DNA from: an uncultured Gemmatimonadota bacterium
GTDB taxonomy: Bacteria > Gemmatimonadota > Gemmatimonadetes > Gemmatimonadales > Gemmatimonadaceae
Assembly: GCA_946479015.1 (NCBI GenBank)
Contig: CAMLEQ010000250.1
Location: 1-5,934 of the forward strand
Direction: 5' to 3'
Length of the DNA: 5,934 nt
The position numbers and the translations under genes were made by a program. The number at the start of each line of letters is the position of its first letter. Position 1 is the first letter of the stretch. The notes under the pieces were generated by a model. The model was not told the DNA's origin, ran no database searches, and saw only the letters and a list, made by a program, of their open reading frames with translations. Below, in pieces: positions 1-3,374 of this stretch.

Positions 1-302
1 ACCAGTGCGGCGAGGCCGAGTCGTTCGGCTTGTGCGAAGTACCCGGTGAGAACTGGAAAGGTTCCCCATGCGAGGGCGAAGACGACGTCGGTGTGAAGAC
101 GGCCGCCGAAGAGCTCGAGGTTGTAGCCCACGACCAGCAGTGGGCCGACGACGATGAACGCCAGCAACCCGGTGCCGACCCGCGACACGCCAACGGCGCC
201 GAGGGCGACCGCGCCTATGAGGCCGACGCCGGCGGCCAGCCACAACGCCGGGTCGGGGATGGCGGTGCCGAGGGGATGGCCGTGGACTTCGTCGAGGGTC
301 GC
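1..302 (-). CDS. Partial polytopic membrane protein, possibly UbiA-like prenyltransferase superfamily (both ends missing)
   Basis: The minus strand is open for 100 codons from 302 down to the window edge and reads as a believable membrane protein. It has an N-side motif LDEVHGHPLGTAIPD, then three hydrophobic segments at about fragment residues 20-39, 44-63 and 72-89, with the motif YNLELFGGRLHTD between the second and third. The order of a charged D/E-x-x-G-x-PL patch, two helices, a YNLE...GG patch and a helix of the type ALAWGTFPVLTGYFAQ resembles UbiA-type polyprenyl transferases, where a PL-containing loop precedes helices and a Y-x-K-R loop precedes the next one. That link is inference; the product could be an unrelated conserved membrane protein. 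In the same frame a TAG lies at 318-320, just beyond the point where the pbpC reading begins, so the N-terminal part of the gene is cut off by the junction near 300. The C-terminus runs off the window. GC (about 69%) is lower than in the neighbouring gene. Confidence 0.55.
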
Positions 303-2109
303 CTCCGCGGCCGCGCTCTACTTCGGCGCGTCGGCGCGCGCGCTGAGCGCGGGACAGGCGGCGCTGCTCGCGGGGATCGCGCACGCGCCGTCGAGCGACA
401 ATCCGCTCGCCGCCCCGCGGCGGGCGCGGGCGCGGCGCGCGCTGGCGCTCCGCCGCATGCGCCGCGCGGGGGCGATCTCCGCCGACGTCGCGGCGCGCGC
501 GGCGCGCGAGCCGGTCGTGGCACGCACGGATGCCGCGCCCTTTCTCGCGCCGCATTTCACCACCCGCGTGCTCCAGTGGATGGACGCGGAGCAGGTGGAT
601 GGGGGCGCGACGTGGCGCACGTCGCTCGATCTCGCGTTGCAGCGCGGGGTCGAGGCCGAGGTGCGCCGGACGGTCGACGACCTGCGCGACTTCGGAGCTC
701 GTCAGGCGGCGGTGGTGGTGCTCGACAACCGCACGGGGGAGATCCTCGCCTGGGTGGGCTCGCCGGACTTCTGGTCCGACACCGCGGGGCAGACGGACAT
801 GGTGGTGTCGCCGCGGCAGCCGGGCTCCGCGCTCAAGCCCTTCCTGTACGGGCTCGCCTTCGACCGCGGCGTCACTCCCGCCACCGTGCTTCCCGACATC
901 GCGCGCACGTACCGCACCGCGACCGGTCCCTATCGCCCGCGCGACTACGACCGCCAGGAGCACGGCCCGGTGCGCGCGCGCGAGGCACTGGCCAGCTCGT
1001 ACAACATCCCGGCGGTGGAGCTCACCGATCGCGTGGGAGTGGGGAGCTTCCTCGAGACGCTGCACCGCGCGGGATTCGCGTCGCTCTCGCGCGGCGCCGA
1101 GCACTACGGCCTCGGCCTCGCGCTCGGGAACGGCGACGTCACGCTGCTGGAGCTGGCGAACGCGTACCGCGCGCTCGCGAACGGGGGCGAGTGGCGGCCC
1201 GTCACCTGGCGCGCCGTGCCCGAGGGCGCCGTCGCCCTCGGTCCCGCGCGGCGCGTGATCTCCGCGCGCTCCGCGGCGCTGGTGCTGGATGTCCTGAGCG
1301 ACCCCGTGGCGCGCATCCCCGGCTTCGGCATCGAGACGCCGCTCGACTTTCCCTTCCGCGCGGCGGCGAAGACGGGAACGAGCCGGCACTTCACCGACAA
1401 CTGGGCGGTGGTCACCACCGCCGGCTTCACGGTGGCGGTGTGGGTGGGGAACTTCAGCGGACGCCCGATGGAGGACGTGAGCGGCGTCACCGGCGCCGGC
1501 CCGCTCCTGCATCGCGTGGTGATGCTCACCGCCGCGCGCCGCCCCCCTGGGGTGCTCCCCACGCCGGCGAGCGTGGGCGCGGTGCCGGTGGAGATCTGCC
1601 GCCTGTCCGGGCTGCGCGCGACTCCGGAGTGCCCGCACGTCACGGAGTGGTTCGCGCCGGGGACGGAGCCGAGCCGGCGCTGCGACTGGCACCGCGACGG
1701 CCGGGTGGTGCTCCCGCCGGAGTACGCGGAGTGGGTGCGGGCGCGGGACTCGGGACTCGGGACTCGGGAATCGCGGGACGCGGGGCGCGGGGTGCGGGAC
1801 GCGGGGCGCGGCACGTTGGACGCGGAGAGCGGCTTCCGCATCACGTCGCCGCTCGACGGGGATCGCTACCAGGTGCCGCCGGGAGTGGACGCGCGCTTCG
1901 CCACGCTCGCGCTGCGCGCGATCGGGGCGCGCGATCCGCGCGCGGTGCGCTGGTGGGTGGACGGGCGCGCATGGCGCGCGGAGCGTCTCCCGCTCGTGCC
2001 CGGCACGCACCATATTCGCGCGCGTGATGCGGATGGGCGCGAGGACCACGTGACCATCCTGGTCACGGGGACTGGGGGCCAGGGGCCAGGGGTCGGCGGC
2101 AGCCAGTGA
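298..2109 (+). CDS. pbpC: Penicillin-binding protein 1C (bifunctional class A PBP), 5'-truncated
   Basis: This is a periplasmic, membrane-anchored peptidoglycan polymerase and crosslinker. The visible part starts late in the GT51 transglycosylase domain (ALYFG, LSAGQAALLAGIAHAPS, about 313-400). The transpeptidase domain has all three active-site motifs: SALK with the nucleophile Ser codon at 826 and Lys at 835, SYN at 997-1005, and KTGTS at 1369-1383. A segment with paired cysteines (ICRLSGLRATPECP, then a Cys before DWH) follows, as in other PBP1C/1A proteins. After a repeat-built linker (about 1741-1830), a beta domain at about 1834-2070 (FRITSPLDGDRY to DHVTILV) matches the BiPBP_C domain typical of PBP1C, which supports pbpC over pbpA. 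The stop is TGA at 2107-2109. The frame is open back to 127 with an ATG at 154, but the peptide from 154 to about 297 is not PBP-like: the catalytic Glu region of GT51 and the membrane anchor are absent. The visible ~600 residues compare with roughly 750-800 in full-length members. I therefore treat 154 as a false start and the gene as decapitated at the junction. As read here it could not have transglycosylase activity. Confidence 0.9.
   Translation, partial: VASAAALYFGASARALSAGQAALLAGIAHAPSSDNPLAAPRRARARRALALRRMRRAGAISADVAARAAREPVVARTDAAPFLAPHFTTRVLQWMDAEQVDGGATWRTSLDLALQRGVEAEVRRTVDDLRDFGARQAAVVVLDNRTGEILAWVGSPDFWSDTAGQTDMVVSPRQPGSALKPFLYGLAFDRGVTPATVLPDIARTYRTATGPYRPRDYDRQEHGPVRAREALASSYNIPAVELTDRVGVGSFLETLHRAGFASLSRGAEHYGLGLALGNGDVTLLELANAYRALANGGEWRPVTWRAVPEGAVALGPARRVISARSAALVLDVLSDPVARIPGFGIETPLDFPFRAAAKTGTSRHFTDNWAVVTTAGFTVAVWVGNFSGRPMEDVSGVTGAGPLLHRVVMLTAARRPPGVLPTPASVGAVPVEICRLSGLRATPECPHVTEWFAPGTEPSRRCDWHRDGRVVLPPEYAEWVRARDSGLGTRESRDAGRGVRDAGRGTLDAESGFRITSPLDGDRYQVPPGVDARFATLALRAIGARDPRAVRWWVDGRAWRAERLPLVPGTHHIRARDADGREDHVTILVTGTGGQGPGVGGSQ
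1745..1811 (+). repeat. Tandem G-rich heptamer repeats inside pbpC (interdomain linker)
   Basis: Three exact copies of GGGACTC at 1745-1751, 1752-1758 and 1759-1765 are followed by a variant GGGAATC at 1766-1772. An 18-bp unit GCGGGACGCGGGGCGCGG occurs twice, at 1773-1790 and 1794-1811, with a period of 21 bp. The repeats are translated in frame as a Gly/Arg/Asp-rich linker (DSGLGTRESRDAGRG..., with DAGRGVR then DAGRGTL) between the transpeptidase and BiPBP_C domains. Since 7 and 21 bp periods relate to the codon frame differently, the heptamer reads as three different codon phases while the 21-bp unit repeats exactly seven residues. The four GGG tracts with 4-nt spacers fit the standard G-quadruplex pattern on the coding strand. 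Confidence 0.9.
2068..2096 (+). repeat. Second G-rich heptamer repeat at the 3' end of pbpC
   Basis: GGGACTG at 2068-2074 is followed by G, then GGGCCAG at 2076-2082 and again at 2083-2089, and a decayed GGGTCGG at 2090-2096. It encodes the last residues of the protein (GTGGQGPGVGG) just before the TGA at 2107. The unit has the same GGG-N4 form as the repeat at 1745-1772, and its G tracts also fit a G-quadruplex pattern. Confidence 0.75.
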
Positions 2110-2121
2110 GCGGCGAGGCTC

Positions 2122-2148
2122 GCGCGGCGGGGCATCCGCGCGCCGCGC
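2122..2148 (+). terminator. GC-rich hairpin after pbpC, possible terminator
   Basis: GCGCGGCG (2122-2129) pairs with CGCCGCGC (2141-2148) around an 11-nt loop, beginning 13 bases after the pbpC stop. No T-run follows, so it is not a classical intrinsic terminator. In DNA of this GC content an 8-bp GC stem can also arise by chance. Confidence 0.25.
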
Positions 2149-2160
2149 CCCGCGCGCGCT

Positions 2161-2194
2161 GTGACGTTCCTCGCGATTTCCAAGTTATTCGGAT
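2161..2194 (+). promoter_or_regulatory. AT-richer leader of the ECF sigma gene, probable promoter zone
   Basis: Between pbpC and the sigma gene, the last ~30 bases drop sharply in GC (GATTTCCAAGTTATTCGGAT at 2175-2194), unlike everything around them. This is the natural place for a promoter of the sigma operon, but I cannot assign -35 and -10 hexamers with confidence. There is no purine-rich Shine-Dalgarno sequence before the ATG at 2195, so either a leaderless or very short-leader mRNA, or SD-independent initiation, is possible. The rest of the 85-bp gap (2110-2160) holds only the GC hairpin. Confidence 0.35.
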
Positions 2195-2743
2195 ATGACG
2201 TGCGCCGACGCATCGATCGTCAGCCGGGTACTCGAGGGGGACCGCGAGGCCTTCCGCACGCTCGTGGATCGCCATTACGAGCGGTGCGTGCGCATCGCGA
2301 TGCACATCCTCGGGAATCGGGAGGACGCCGAGGACGCGGTGCAGGACACGTTCCTCCGCGCGTACCGGCATCTGGCGCGGTACGAGGAGCGCGAGCGGTT
2401 CGCCGCCTGGCTGCTCCGCATCCTCACCAACCAGTGCCGGACGCAGCTCGCGCGCCGCCGCACGGAGGCGGCGCGGAGCGCGCCGGGCGACTTCGACGCC
2501 GCGGCGCTCCCGCTCGACGAGCCGCCGCCATCGGAGCGCGCGGGGCTGCGGGAGGAGCTGCGGCGCGCGCTGGCCCACCTCCCCGCGGAGCAGCGCGAGG
2601 CGGTGGTGCTCCGCTTCGCCGAAGACCTCACCTACGACGAGATGGCCGCGATCACCGGCGCCGGCGTGTCCGCGCTCAAGATGCGCGTGCAGCGCGCCTG
2701 CGCCCGGATGCGCGCGCTCCTGCTGGAGGTGCACTGTGTCTGA
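2195..2743 (+). CDS. RNA polymerase sigma factor, ECF (sigma-70 family, sigma-E-like)
   Basis: This 182-residue protein has the usual ECF size and two-domain layout. Region 2 covers about residues 15-90: EAFRTLVDRHYERC, then the core-binding and -10 recognition stretch with EDAEDAVQDTFLRAYRHL (43-60) and FAAWLLRILTNQCRTQLARRR (69-89). A Pro/Ala-rich linker (about 95-115) follows, then region 4 at about 122-176, with LPAEQREAVVLRFAEDLTYDEMA and a helix-turn-helix ending in SALKMRVQRACARMRALL. It would direct RNA polymerase to a small alternative regulon in response to a signal. The ATG at 2195 gives a complete region 2 start (DASIVSRVLEGDREAF) and is preceded by an AT-rich leader without a Shine-Dalgarno sequence. 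The last 8 bases overlap the next gene, so the two are almost surely co-transcribed and translationally coupled. I cannot assign the ECF subgroup by eye. Confidence 0.93.
   Translation: MTCADASIVSRVLEGDREAFRTLVDRHYERCVRIAMHILGNREDAEDAVQDTFLRAYRHLARYEERERFAAWLLRILTNQCRTQLARRRTEAARSAPGDFDAAALPLDEPPPSERAGLREELRRALAHLPAEQREAVVLRFAEDLTYDEMAAITGAGVSALKMRVQRACARMRALLLEVHCV
2725..2738 (+). promoter_or_regulatory. Ribosome binding site and GTG start of the sigma-linked membrane protein
   Basis: GGAGG at 2725-2729 lies 6 bases before the GTG at 2736-2738, inside the 3' end of the sigma gene. This is the only clear Shine-Dalgarno site before a gene start in the window. It fixes GTG 2736 as the start rather than the later in-frame ATG at 2754. 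Confidence 0.7.
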
Positions 2744-3335
2744 TGCGCCCGAGATGCTTCCGGCGTGGATGGTCGACGAGCTGCGCCGCCCGATCGAAGC
2801 TCGCGAGGAGCGGAAGGCGCGGCTGCTCGACATGCTGGCCGCGCTCCCTCCCGTGTCCCCCGCGCGTCGGCACCGGCGCGCCTGGCGGCGCCCCTCCGGC
2901 CGGCGTGGGGTGCTGGGCGCGAGCGCGGCGCTCGCTCTCGCGGCGTGCACGCTCATCGCCGTGGCGTCTGCGGGGCTCGTGCACTCACTGCTTCGCGCCC
3001 CCGCCGGCGGCGCCCGGGTGGAGGTGATCGGGGACACGGTGGTGGGCACGCTGCACGACACGCTGCGTCTCGTGCGGCTGGTGCTCGATGCCCCCGCGGC
3101 CTCCCGCGTGACGCTCGCGAGCGTGACGGGGGACGCACGCGTGGCGCGCACGCCGCTCTCGCGGTCCCGGTCGGGCGCCTGGAGCGCGGTGCTCCCGCTG
3201 GCGCCCGGTCGCTACACCTTCCGCTTCGTCGCCGACGACGCGCGCGCCACCGACGTGCCGGTGGTCGTGGCGCGCCGCACGCCGCGCGCGCCGCGCGCGC
3301 GCCCGATCTCGCCCGCGGGCGGCGACTCCACCTGA
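2736..3335 (+). CDS. One-pass membrane protein with CBM48/AMPK-like outer domain; candidate regulator of the ECF sigma factor
   Basis: This 199-residue protein starts at GTG 2736, overlapping the sigma gene by 8 bp. The cytoplasmic N-terminus (1-56) contains the amphipathic stretch WMVDELRRPIEAREERKARL, then a basic patch (RRHRRAWRRPSGRR) and one membrane helix (about 58-84, LGASAALALAACTLIAVASAG), which implies N-in, C-out topology. The outer part (about 106-178) reads as a beta-sandwich: VRLVLDAPAASRVTLASV, a Pro-Leu turn, GAWSAVLPLAPGRYTFRFVADD. This spacing resembles the E-set domain of AMPK-beta/CBM48 glycogen-binding proteins (VxFxLDAP..VxLVGDF...WxxxVxLPPGxYxYxFVVDG), with the carbohydrate-contacting GDFNGW loop degenerate. 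The C-terminal tail (180-199) is Arg/Pro/Ala-rich. Operon position suggests an anti-sigma or co-sensor role. No HxxxCxxC zinc anti-sigma motif is present, so that role rests on context alone. The CBM48 assignment is by pattern and moderately secure. Confidence 0.8.
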   Translation: MSDAPEMLPAWMVDELRRPIEAREERKARLLDMLAALPPVSPARRHRRAWRRPSGRRGVLGASAALALAACTLIAVASAGLVHSLLRAPAGGARVEVIGDTVVGTLHDTLRLVRLVLDAPAASRVTLASVTGDARVARTPLSRSRSGAWSAVLPLAPGRYTFRFVADDARATDVPVVVARRTPRAPRARPISPAGGDST

Positions 3336-3340
3336 CCACC

Positions 3341-3357
3341 GGGCGCCTCGGGCGCCC
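3341..3357 (+). terminator. Perfect 7-bp GC hairpin between the sigma operon and the glycosyltransferase gene
   Basis: GGGCGCC (3341-3347), loop TCG, GGCGCCC (3351-3357) begins 5 bases after the stop at 3333-3335 and ends 17 bases before the ATG at 3375. The stem is perfect and the loop tight, but no T-run follows. It could be a weak terminator or attenuator, or a structure affecting translation of the next gene. There is no Shine-Dalgarno sequence in the 39-bp gap. Confidence 0.4.
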
Positions 3358-3374
3358 TCCCACCCGACTCACCA

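Noticed and set aside
154..297. ATG 154 as the true start of the penicillin-binding protein
   Set aside because: The first ~48 residues have no signal anchor and no transglycosylase motifs, and the same bases encode a coherent membrane protein on the other strand. The frame is open there by chance.
307..314. NotI octamer GCGGCCGC at the junction as evidence of a cloning join
   Set aside because: The octamer is expected fairly often at this GC content and it reads in frame as Ala-Ala-Ala within the pbpC sequence. No vector sequence flanks it.
30..2027. A 665-codon plus-strand frame overlapping pbpC
   Set aside because: It is low-complexity Arg/Ala/Gly sequence. The pbpC frame has SxxK, SxN and KTG motifs over the same bases.
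2162..2170. GGAACGTCA on the minus strand (reverse of 2162-2170), resembling an ECF -35 element
   Set aside because: It points leftward into the 3' end of pbpC, where no minus-strand gene with a credible product is visible, and no matching -10 element could be assigned.
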